Of a stretch of DNA of 42,029 bases, positions 18,113 to 26,726 are shown one piece after another. Both the position numbers and the translations under genes were made by a program. Source of the stretch: Armatimonadota bacterium (GTDB lineage: Bacteria > Armatimonadota > DTGP01 > JAKQQT01); the NCBI GenBank assembly GCA_029564025.1, contig JAKQQT010000507.1, positions 1-42,029 on the forward strand. The letters run 5' to 3'. Position 1 is the stretch's first letter, and the number at the start of each line of letters is the position of its first letter. The notes beneath the pieces are model-generated. The model ran no database searches. It had not been told where the DNA came from and worked only from the letters and a program-made list of their open reading frames with translations.

Positions 18113-19069
18113 ATGCGGGAAATCCAATTTGCGGGAAACCCGACGTTCCTGGTCACCGGCGGCGGCGGTTTCATCGGCTCGCACATAGCCGAAACGCTGG
18201 TCGGCATGGGGCATACCGTGCGCGTGCTGGATGACTTCAGCACCGGACACATGTCCAACATCCCGCCCGGGTGCGATGTGATCGAGGGCAGTATCACGGA
18301 TTTGGAAGTCGTGCGCTCCGCCGTGGACGGCATCGATTACATACTCCACCAGGCGGCTATTCCCAGTGTGCCGCGCAGTGTGAAAGACCCTCTGGCTTCG
18401 CACAACGCTAACGTTGACGGCACGCTGAATCTTCTCCTTGCCGCGCGCGACGCGAAAGTCCGCCGTCTTGTTTACGCATCGTCCTCCAGTGTCTACGGAG
18501 ACATGCCGACATTGCCGAAGGTCGAAACGATGCCCCCGCGCCCGAAGTCGCCGTACGCTTTGCAGAAACTGACCGCCGAGGAGTACTGCCGCATTTTCTT
18601 CGATGTGTACGGGCTTGAGACAGTGAGCCTGCGCTATTTCAATGTCTTCGGTCCGAGGCAGGATCCGAAGAGTTACTACACCGGCGTCATCGCCAAGTTC
18701 GCCACGGCACTGCTGACAGGGCAGACGCCCACCATCTTCGGAGACGGTTTCCACAGCAGGGACTTCACCTTCGTCAGCAACAACGTGCGCGCCAATCTGC
18801 TGGCTTGCACCGCGCCCGCCTCGGCCGCCGGGCAGACGATGAACGTCGCGTGCGGCGACCGAATCACGCTCAGGCAACTGCTGGACAGCATACAGGAGAT
18901 TCTGGGCACCGGCGTTCAGCCGGAATACGGCCCCGAACGTGAAGGGGACGTGCGCGACAGCCAGGCGGACATCAACAAGGCGCGGGAACTGATCGGTTAC
19001 GAACCGGCGGTCGGCTTCATCGACGGTCTTCGAACGACGATGGAGTGGTACCGAAAAACGCTGGCCTGA
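18113..19069 (+). CDS. NAD-dependent epimerase/dehydratase (UDP-sugar 4-epimerase-like, extended SDR)
   Basis: FLVTGGGGFIGSHIAETLVGMGHTVRVLDDFSTGHMSNI...; YASSSSVYGD...SPYALQKLTAEEY (SxxYxxxK); start at 18113 with GGAGG upstream. Confidence 0.92.
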   Translation: MREIQFAGNPTFLVTGGGGFIGSHIAETLVGMGHTVRVLDDFSTGHMSNIPPGCDVIEGSITDLEVVRSAVDGIDYILHQAAIPSVPRSVKDPLASHNANVDGTLNLLLAARDAKVRRLVYASSSSVYGDMPTLPKVETMPPRPKSPYALQKLTAEEYCRIFFDVYGLETVSLRYFNVFGPRQDPKSYYTGVIAKFATALLTGQTPTIFGDGFHSRDFTFVSNNVRANLLACTAPASAAGQTMNVACGDRITLRQLLDSIQEILGTGVQPEYGPEREGDVRDSQADINKARELIGYEPAVGFIDGLRTTMEWYRKTLA

Positions 19070-19165
19070 CCGGTTGTGCGCGGCGTGTCGTCAAAGACGC
19101 TATAGTTATAGAAAAGCCGCCTTTCATAAGTTGCCATTGCCAGCACGGCGGCCGACCTACGCTCA

Positions 19166-20692
19166 ATGATGAACCGAAATCTGTTTGGCGGCCTCATTCT
19201 GGCCGTGTCCCTCATGGTCTTTTCAACCGCGTGTGTCCGCGCCCAGATCATCGCAGACCGCGTGTACGGTCAACCGGACTTTGCCACCGCCCTGCCGGGC
19301 AACTCCGCCGTTCCGCCCAATGCGCGCATCAACCTGCCGTATGACGTGGCGGCCGGGCCTGAAGGTGTGTACATTTCGGACAACTATTACCACCGAGTCC
19401 TTTTCTTTCCGGGCGAGGCCGTGGAAGCCACGGCTGTTTACGGCCAGCCGAACTTCGAAAGCCTCAGCCCCAACAACGGCGGCGTAAGCGCCAACAGCCT
19501 GAACTACCCCTGGGGTGTGGCGCGCGACAGTTTCGGTGTCTACATTGCGGACGGCAACAACAACCGAGTGCTCTTCTACCCGCACGGTTCCACCACCGCC
19601 ACGCGTGTTTACGGCCAACCTTCGTTCACCTCAAACAAGGCCAACTACTACGGTTTGAACGAGAACTCGCTGTTCGGCCCGTCCTTCCTGGCTACGGACG
19701 GGACAGGCGGCCTGTACGTGGCGGATACCGGCAACAACCGCGTTCTCTTTTTTCCGCCGAACAGCACCACGGCGACGAAGGTCTGGGGCCAGCCGAAGTT
19801 CACGACGAACTACCAGGGCGCCAGCGATACCGCGGTATCTTCCCCGCGCGGGATTGCGGTCGACTCGGAAGGCCTTTATGTGGTGGATTACAATAACCAC
19901 CGGGCGTTGTTCTTCCCGCACGGTTCGACAACCGCCACACGCGTCTACGGACAGCCGGATTTCACATCGTTTTTCCCGAACGATGGAGGATGCGGACCCA
20001 ACACCCTGCAACAACCGCTGGGATGCGCCGTGGACGAGACGGGATTTTATGTGGACGACTATCTGAACAGCCGGGCGCTGTTCTGGCCGCACGGCAGTAA
20101 TGTCGCCTCGGTGGTTTACGGTCAGACGGATTTCACCACGGTGCGCCTTAACTGGAATGGAGTCACGCCGTACGGGTTCTACGCGCCGCGCTCGGTCACA
20201 ACGGATGCCACCGGCGTTTATGTTTGCGATTTTGGCGGACGGGTGCTGAGGTTTCCGAAAACCACAACCCCGATGGCGGCGAGTGTTTCGTTCTTGACGG
20301 CTCCAGTTGGCGCGCGCGCGGGGCAACCATTTGAGGTCCAGCCTTCGGCTGTTGTACGTTATTCCAACGGCGCGCAAGCGACAAACTACACAGGTAATGT
20401 GCGCATACGCATCAAGCCGGGTTCCGGTCCGTCGTGCGGAACGTTGCTCGGAACGACCACCGTGTCGGCGGTTGCCGGAATCGCGACGTTTACCAACCTC
20501 GCCATCGACAAGCCCGGAACATACGAATTGATGGTCACCACGGCCACCTTTCCCATTCCGGAAACGGTGTCTGTCACAATTGGCGCGGCGCCGGGAGAAT
20601 CGCTGGCAGGTGATGTGAACGGAGACGGTTTCTTCAATGTCGCCGATGTAGCCGCCACTCTGAAAATCGCCGCGGGGTTGTCAACACCATGA
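19166..20692 (+). CDS. Secreted NHL-type six-bladed beta-propeller protein with Ig-like domain and half-dockerin C-terminus
   Basis: Signal peptide MMNRNLFGGLILAVSLMVFSTACVRA; six V(Y/W)GQ(P/T)xF repeats with (G)xYx(A/S/V)DxxNxRxLFxP; ends GDVNGDGFFNVADVAATLKIAAGLSTP. Confidence 0.85.
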   Translation: MMNRNLFGGLILAVSLMVFSTACVRAQIIADRVYGQPDFATALPGNSAVPPNARINLPYDVAAGPEGVYISDNYYHRVLFFPGEAVEATAVYGQPNFESLSPNNGGVSANSLNYPWGVARDSFGVYIADGNNNRVLFYPHGSTTATRVYGQPSFTSNKANYYGLNENSLFGPSFLATDGTGGLYVADTGNNRVLFFPPNSTTATKVWGQPKFTTNYQGASDTAVSSPRGIAVDSEGLYVVDYNNHRALFFPHGSTTATRVYGQPDFTSFFPNDGGCGPNTLQQPLGCAVDETGFYVDDYLNSRALFWPHGSNVASVVYGQTDFTTVRLNWNGVTPYGFYAPRSVTTDATGVYVCDFGGRVLRFPKTTTPMAASVSFLTAPVGARAGQPFEVQPSAVVRYSNGAQATNYTGNVRIRIKPGSGPSCGTLLGTTTVSAVAGIATFTNLAIDKPGTYELMVTTATFPIPETVSVTIGAAPGESLAGDVNGDGFFNVADVAATLKIAAGLSTP

Positions 20693-22209
20693 ACTTCCGA
20701 ACAGCATCTACCGCTCTTGCCGTGCTTATCTTCGCCGCACCGGGGCAAGCCCTGGTGATGCCCGACCGCGTTTACGGACAACCGAACCTGAACGTGGTGA
20801 TTTCCAACAACCCGGACCTTCCACCCAATGGCCGGATGGTGTCTCCCAGGGGTGTCGCGGTAACCGAAGAGGGTGTTTACATCAGCGATGAGATGCTGAA
20901 TCGCGTGCTGTTTATGCCGGGTGGCTCTATCCTCGCCTCGCGGGTGTACGGACAGCCGGATTACTCAAGCACGTTTTACAACCACTACGGGCTCAATGCG
21001 TCCAGCCTGTCCCGTCCGGCAGAGGTGGAAGCCAACGATTCCGGCGTTATCATCGCGGACTGGCGAAACTCGCGCGCTCTTTTTTACCGTCCCGGTGAAA
21101 CCACAGCCAGCCGGGTATTCGGCCAACCGGGCTTTGGTTCCTCATGTCCCCAGTGGGATGGCATTTCTCCCAACAGCCTCACGTATCCTGAAAACGTATC
21201 GCTGGACGCCAACGGAGGGGCCTACGTAACTGACTCGTTCATCTGCCGGGTGCTGTATTACCCGCCGGGCAGTTCGTGGGCCACTCGTGTGTACGGCGCC
21301 GAAACCCTTTACAGCATGTTCACGGGATCGAATGAGAAGTGGATGAACAGCGCGGCAGGAACTGCCGTTTCGGCCGATGGGGTATACATTGCCGACCGCG
21401 CAAACCACCGGGTGCTGTTTTATCCTCACGGAAGCCAGTCGGCCACACGCGTCTACGGGCAACCGAACTTCACCGCGCACGTCGTGAACAACGGCGGAAT
21501 CAGCGCCAACTCGCTGTACTACCCGACGGATGTTGCCCTCGACAAGGACGGTGTGTACATCAGCGACACATACAACAAGCGCGTGCTGTTCTACCCCGGA
21601 ACCAGCACCACGGCTACCATCGTATACGGACAACCGAGCCTGAACACGGTGGTTAACTCGTCAGCGCCGGGAGACGGTATCCTCTCCGATGCCCGCGCAA
21701 TTGCGGTGGACGAATTCGCCGTCTACGTTGTGGAAACTTACCGCGCCCGGGTGGTCCGGTACCCCAAGGTGGGTGTGAATGTGCCAAGATCGTTTGAGTT
21801 CACGGGCCAACCCGGAACGGCCAAGGCAGGGGAATCCCTTTCGGAATCACCATTGGTCGTTGTAAGGAAAGCAGACGGAACCATCGCCTCGGACTTCAAC
21901 GGATTCGTCCGTGTGAAACTTGCCTCAGGTGTTGGACCTTCGTGCGCCAAACTGCTCGGAACAACGAAGTTTCCGGTGATAAACGGTGTCGCCGTGCTTG
22001 ATGATGTGCGGGTGGACACACCGGGAACGTATAAGCTGACCGCCAGTGTGGGAACGCTGACAGAGCACGACAGCGCGGAGTTCACCATCACCGCGCCGGA
22101 CCACGCGTTCAACCCGGCGGACGCCGACCACAGCGGATCCGTGACGATCACCGATGCGGTTCTGCTGTTGCGCGCATTCGCCGGTCTTGACGGCCTGACG
22201 AACGGCTGA
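20689..22209 (+). CDS. Second secreted NHL-type beta-propeller protein (tandem paralogue), half-dockerin C-terminus
   Basis: ATGA overlap with upstream stop; signal peptide MNFRTASTALAVLIFAAPGQA; repeats VYGQPNL, VYGQPDY, VFGQPGF, VYGAETL, VYGQPNF, VYGQPSL; ends NPADADHSGSVTITDAVLLLRAFAGLDGLTNG. Confidence 0.85.
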   Translation: MNFRTASTALAVLIFAAPGQALVMPDRVYGQPNLNVVISNNPDLPPNGRMVSPRGVAVTEEGVYISDEMLNRVLFMPGGSILASRVYGQPDYSSTFYNHYGLNASSLSRPAEVEANDSGVIIADWRNSRALFYRPGETTASRVFGQPGFGSSCPQWDGISPNSLTYPENVSLDANGGAYVTDSFICRVLYYPPGSSWATRVYGAETLYSMFTGSNEKWMNSAAGTAVSADGVYIADRANHRVLFYPHGSQSATRVYGQPNFTAHVVNNGGISANSLYYPTDVALDKDGVYISDTYNKRVLFYPGTSTTATIVYGQPSLNTVVNSSAPGDGILSDARAIAVDEFAVYVVETYRARVVRYPKVGVNVPRSFEFTGQPGTAKAGESLSESPLVVVRKADGTIASDFNGFVRVKLASGVGPSCAKLLGTTKFPVINGVAVLDDVRVDTPGTYKLTASVGTLTEHDSAEFTITAPDHAFNPADADHSGSVTITDAVLLLRAFAGLDGLTNG

Positions 22210-22353
22210 TCCTTCCCCAACAAGCCTGCGCCTCCCGACGCCGTTTGTTCGCGCGGCTTTCGACATGCCTTATCATGAAGATGATTCCATGCGCCCGGAG
22301 GCTTTGTAAGGAGCATACTGGCGCACCGTCACACGGCATGGAGGCAAGTTCAC

Positions 22354-25300
22354 ATGCGACGCACCGTTACGTTCACCTGGCGCCTGGCGCTTTTGTCCGC
22401 TCTGGGCATGATGCTGATGGGACAATCCGCCCGCGCTCAGACATGGGCCGACCTCTATTACAGGAACCGTCTGCCTTTCACAATCAACAACACATCCGGA
22501 CGGGCCTTCGCCGCGTCCGAACTGGCAACCGCAACTATTCCGGCATCGCTGACCGGGGACCTCGTTCGGCCCGACGGTTCGGACATTGCCGTATATTACG
22601 ACCAGACTCCCCTGCCAACCAAGGCCATGCCGATGGGCGGCTGTGTGAAGGTTGTGTTTCCCCTGCAGTCAGCGCTGGCCACGGGTACTTCCCAGTCGGG
22701 GTACACCCTTTATTTCAATGGCTACACGGGTTTCACCCCTCCGGCCGTACCGGCCGGAATCGTCTCCTATGATTTCCGCGATGGCAATCTGCACGGTTGG
22801 AAGAGCCTTCAGGATCCCGCCAATACGGGCCAGTCGGGCTCCGATGTGGTAATCGCCCCGGATCCGCAGGACGGCGAAACCTCGATGCTGTTGCAGGCAA
22901 CCAAGTACCATCACCCGATGGCCTATGCGGACGAGATGACTCCCGTGGGCGACGCGACGATGTACTTCGCCGGCCGAGCTTACGAGGGGCAGAAGGAAGT
23001 TGCGCCGATTCAACGATTCAATACCCAGGTCCTGATGGACTCGGAAGGCGCACAGTACGTAACCGGCGCTGATATCCCGGGTGTTGGTATTGCATTGGAC
23101 TCGTACGGTTCCTATGCCATGGGAATCATGACTACCCTGGGCGCGGAAGAGGGGACGCCGGCCCGGCGGCATCCGGGCCCGGAGATAATCATCGAGGGAT
23201 ACCCGTACACCGTTAACTCGCCAAACGTGCAATACGCGACCGTTGCGACGCGGTTGAAATCCGGAACCACCTGGTTCGCCGCGGACTGGTGGCAGGCGCA
23301 GAACAGGTTCGGAAACAGCGATCCTGTTGCCGGGGGATACCGGTTGAGCGTCAACACGGCGTCCAAGATCGGCGTTCAACCAATGCCGGAAGGCAAATTG
23401 GCGCTGATGCAGTACTACACCCCGGTCTACGTGAAGTGGATGTGCCTCGTACCCGGCGGTTGGTCGGACGACGTAACGACAACCACGGGAAGCGTGGAAT
23501 CCGCCCCCGGATTGCCGCCGGGCGCGGCTGTGATCCGCGGGATTGTGTACGATTCAACCGGCGGACCGGTGTTCACAATTGCGGACGCCACCGTTACCAT
23601 CAAGGACCAGAGCAACAACACCGTTGCCACCCTTACCACGGATGTAAACGGAAAATACGAGGCACTGGTTACGGCGACAGCCACACCGCAAATCTTCACG
23701 ATATCCGCCGTGAAGGGTGAGGCCACAGGCAGTGTCCAGCAGAACGTGACGGAAAGCGTGGAATACCAGATCGACCTGGGTATAACGTATCCAAACTTCG
23801 TCACGGGAATCATCAGCGACCCGCTGGGACGGCCCATTTCGGGAGCGGCGGTCGGATTCATGCTGGACGGCGGTCCGTACGTTTACACCGGAGCCAACGG
23901 CGTTTACGTTATACCGGTTCCCATCGGAACAGCCGTCCTTGGCGCACACAAGGATGGGCGCCTGATGGCCGGTCCGAAGTGGGTGAACACGGCTCGCGGC
24001 ACGGTGACCCAGCACATGACGAGTTTCCCGGCGATTACCAATATCATCGCGGGTATGACACCCAATCCGGTGCCGGGAGGAACAGGAACCGGCAACCTGA
24101 CTGACGGCATGTACAGCACGTACTGGGAGAGCGGTTCGGTGGCCGGGGTATCGCCCACAACGCCGATTCGCATCTCATTCCCGCTGACAAATGCCACGAT
24201 CACCGAAGTGGTCGTCCACTGGAAGAACCATCCGACAGCCTGGCATATCGAACTGACCAACCAGGTGACGAATTCCAGCGGACGAAATCCTTACAACGAT
24301 ACCCGTACGTACTACAACGCGGGTGAGAACGGACCGATCGAGCGCGGTGGATATACACCGCCCGGTTCTTCAGACCGCACCGTCGTACCAATGAAGACCG
24401 CGCGCGTGACCGGCGTGAGCATGCTGTCCATCGTTATCACCGGCGTGGCCGACAGCAATCCGGTATCGATATATGAAATCGAAGTCCGCAAGCCGGAATC
24501 ATCGCTGGAAGACGCGGCGGCGGCCTTGATGGTTGCCGCGGGATTGATGCGCGCTCCGACAGACATCGATATTCAAACCCGTTGGGCATCCTATCGGGAA
24601 TCGAAGAACATCGATGTCGCCACGGCCGTGCGCCTTGCCAGGGACACGCCACTGGAATACCGTGCGTTGCGGGTTCTGGCCATCAACTACGAACCGATTA
24701 TCGAGTCTGAAGGCAACAAGAAAGTACGCTTGGTGTTCGGGTGGAACAACCCCATCACGAATAATGAGAACCACCGCAAGGATATGGAACTCGCCAGCAA
24801 CGGTTATCTGCGGATTTACATGTTGCCACAGTTCATCCTGGACGAATGGCCTCTGCACCTCGATGGAACGCGCTACACCGACGCCCAGTACCTGGCGGAA
24901 ACCCGCGCGGGGAACTGGACGAAGGTTGGCGGAGACTACAACGCCATCATCCGGCAGTTCGACCTGGTGCGCCGCGTTGACGTGGGGGACGTGGACGAAA
25001 TCTGGTTGCAAGGCATACCGGGCCTCGGCTGGTGGGAAACCACCATGGCCGGCAAAAACGCCTACTGGTGCAACTCCGGACCCGTGCCCGGCCAGACCGG
25101 CAACCGCCTGTTTATCCTCAGTGGATTCAACTACGAACGCGGCAACGACTGTATGCTTGAAGATTGGGGGCACCGCTCCGAAAGTATCCTCGGCTTCAAG
25201 GTCTACGGCGGATGGAATGCGGCCAGCGAACGCACGCTGTTCGACAAGTTCACCAGGTTCGAGAAAATCACACCGGGCAAGGCTTCGTGCGGCAACGTTC

Positions 25301-25587
25301 ACTATCCGCCGAACGGGACATCCGACTACGACTTCGCGAACACGACATACGTGTCCAGCGATGCGGACGACTGGCTGAACTACCCGAACTATCCGAGCGA
25401 GGGCGCGCCCCGGAAGATGATCAACCGAAGCGCCTGGGCGACACCGTACACCGGCGACTACCACCGCAACTACCACATCTGGTGGTTCAAGCGCTTCCCG
25501 CACGTGGCCGGCGTAGCCACCGACGGGCGACAGCACAACTGGTGGAAGTACGTGGTGTTCCTGAACGAACAACCCGAAAGCCGCTAG
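22354..25587 (+). CDS. Secreted multidomain protein: DUF2341-like N-terminus, carboxypeptidase-regulatory-like domains, discoidin-like region, degenerate dockerin-like helices, uncharacterised C-terminal domain
   Basis: 1077 aa; signal peptide; YYRNRLPFTINNTSGRAFAASELATATI...; VIRGIVYDSTGGPVFTIADATVTIKD and VTGIISDPLGRPISGAAVGFML; NLTDGMYSTYWESGSV...ISIVITGVADSNPVSIYEIEVRKP-type region. Confidence 0.75.
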   Translation: MRRTVTFTWRLALLSALGMMLMGQSARAQTWADLYYRNRLPFTINNTSGRAFAASELATATIPASLTGDLVRPDGSDIAVYYDQTPLPTKAMPMGGCVKVVFPLQSALATGTSQSGYTLYFNGYTGFTPPAVPAGIVSYDFRDGNLHGWKSLQDPANTGQSGSDVVIAPDPQDGETSMLLQATKYHHPMAYADEMTPVGDATMYFAGRAYEGQKEVAPIQRFNTQVLMDSEGAQYVTGADIPGVGIALDSYGSYAMGIMTTLGAEEGTPARRHPGPEIIIEGYPYTVNSPNVQYATVATRLKSGTTWFAADWWQAQNRFGNSDPVAGGYRLSVNTASKIGVQPMPEGKLALMQYYTPVYVKWMCLVPGGWSDDVTTTTGSVESAPGLPPGAAVIRGIVYDSTGGPVFTIADATVTIKDQSNNTVATLTTDVNGKYEALVTATATPQIFTISAVKGEATGSVQQNVTESVEYQIDLGITYPNFVTGIISDPLGRPISGAAVGFMLDGGPYVYTGANGVYVIPVPIGTAVLGAHKDGRLMAGPKWVNTARGTVTQHMTSFPAITNIIAGMTPNPVPGGTGTGNLTDGMYSTYWESGSVAGVSPTTPIRISFPLTNATITEVVVHWKNHPTAWHIELTNQVTNSSGRNPYNDTRTYYNAGENGPIERGGYTPPGSSDRTVVPMKTARVTGVSMLSIVITGVADSNPVSIYEIEVRKPESSLEDAAAALMVAAGLMRAPTDIDIQTRWASYRESKNIDVATAVRLARDTPLEYRALRVLAINYEPIIESEGNKKVRLVFGWNNPITNNENHRKDMELASNGYLRIYMLPQFILDEWPLHLDGTRYTDAQYLAETRAGNWTKVGGDYNAIIRQFDLVRRVDVGDVDEIWLQGIPGLGWWETTMAGKNAYWCNSGPVPGQTGNRLFILSGFNYERGNDCMLEDWGHRSESILGFKVYGGWNAASERTLFDKFTRFEKITPGKASCGNVHYPPNGTSDYDFANTTYVSSDADDWLNYPNYPSEGAPRKMINRSAWATPYTGDYHRNYHIWWFKRFPHVAGVATDGRQHNWWKYVVFLNEQPESR

Positions 25588-25617
25588 GCTTTCGACACGT
25601 AAGGCTGGTTAGGTACA

Positions 25618-25639
25618 TAGGGGCCCGTACGGGCCCCTA
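25618..25639. terminator. 22-nt perfect palindrome between convergent genes, probable bidirectional terminator
   Basis: TAGGGGCCCGTACGGGCCCCTA; downstream TGTGTTTTT on the + strand; lies between stop codons at 25587 (+) and 25657 (-). Confidence 0.65.
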
Positions 25640-25656
25640 CTGTGTTTTTGGGGAAA

Positions 25657-26661
25657 CTATCGGATGCCCAACGCCTCGGCGAGCGAATCGATGCGACGGA
25701 GTTCGGTCTGCAGATGCCCGGTCGATGCGCCGTCGAGGTAGTGCGGCATCTGGAGAAGACGGACGGACCACTCGTAAGCCGCGGCGGCCAGGCGTATCCG
25801 GTTCATCGGTACGTCCTGACCGAGGCTTTTGCCGAGTTTCTGATGGTAGACAATCAGCATATTGTCCAGCGGCACGCGCCCGTCCGGGTGATTGACACGC
25901 AGGTACATGAAGGCGATGTCCTCCGGGCCGCGTCCGATGCGCACCCCCTGCCAGTCTGTCCACACGAAAACGCCTGTTCCGTCCTGTCTCACGTTCCCGA
26001 TGTGGCAATCGCCGTGTATCAAGGTTTCGGGCAACGCCTCCAGGTGAGCCTGTGTGGCGGCGACGCTATCGATCCGTTTATCGATGATCTGGAGGCGTTC
26101 GGTGGTCAGAATGTCCTTGAAATGCGCCTTGCCGGCGAGGTGGTTCCAGCAAAGCCGGGCGTGTTGCGGCATGTCCTCCGCCTCGATGAATGAGGGTGTG
26201 CCGGAGAAGCCCAGCGCGCGAAGTTCATCGCCGCGGTTCCATAAGGCGGCGTGAAAGCGGGCCAGATCCTCGGCCGCCCGAAGGAAGTGGTCCCGTGTCC
26301 AACCCTCCAGGGGCGGAGCGGCGGGACAATCCTCCATCAGCACGGCGGTTATCTGCTTCTTATCCAGGCAAACGGCGTCCACGCGGGGTACGCGAACCGG
26401 CATACGTTCAGCAAGCATCCCGTAAAACAGCGCCTCGCGCCGGGCGCCCTCCGGATTTCCCTTCGAATCACCGGTCCGCTTCGCCTTCAGGATGCGCGTG
26501 GAACCATCGGCAAGATAGACGCGGAATCCGCCGGTGCCCCAGGGATTTTCCCCGATTACGTCAATGCGGTGAACGGATGCGGACTGGATGCCCAGCACAT
26601 CGAGAGCCTGCGAGGCAATATCGACGGAGGTGGAATGGCTGTTGGGTTCGGCGTTGCTCAT
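25657..26661 (-). CDS. Aminoglycoside phosphotransferase/choline-kinase-fold family protein
   Basis: LPETLIHGDCHIGNVRQDGTGVFVWTDWQGVRIGRGPEDIAF (HGDxHxxN and DW(Q)xxxxGxxxxD motifs); start at MSNAEPNSHS (26661). Confidence 0.85.
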   Translation of the reverse strand: MSNAEPNSHSTSVDIASQALDVLGIQSASVHRIDVIGENPWGTGGFRVYLADGSTRILKAKRTGDSKGNPEGARREALFYGMLAERMPVRVPRVDAVCLDKKQITAVLMEDCPAAPPLEGWTRDHFLRAAEDLARFHAALWNRGDELRALGFSGTPSFIEAEDMPQHARLCWNHLAGKAHFKDILTTERLQIIDKRIDSVAATQAHLEALPETLIHGDCHIGNVRQDGTGVFVWTDWQGVRIGRGPEDIAFMYLRVNHPDGRVPLDNMLIVYHQKLGKSLGQDVPMNRIRLAAAAYEWSVRLLQMPHYLDGASTGHLQTELRRIDSLAEALGIR

Positions 26662-26726
26662 TGCGATTTGCCCGTATGCGTTCAGCGGGTTTCTGAGCGA
26701 AAGGGAGTAATAACGGTGTTCACTCC

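Noticed and set aside
24499-25572. 357-aa minus-strand ORF opposite the 1077-aa protein
   Set aside because: Val/His/Arg-rich shadow ORF; plus strand has signal peptide and known domains.
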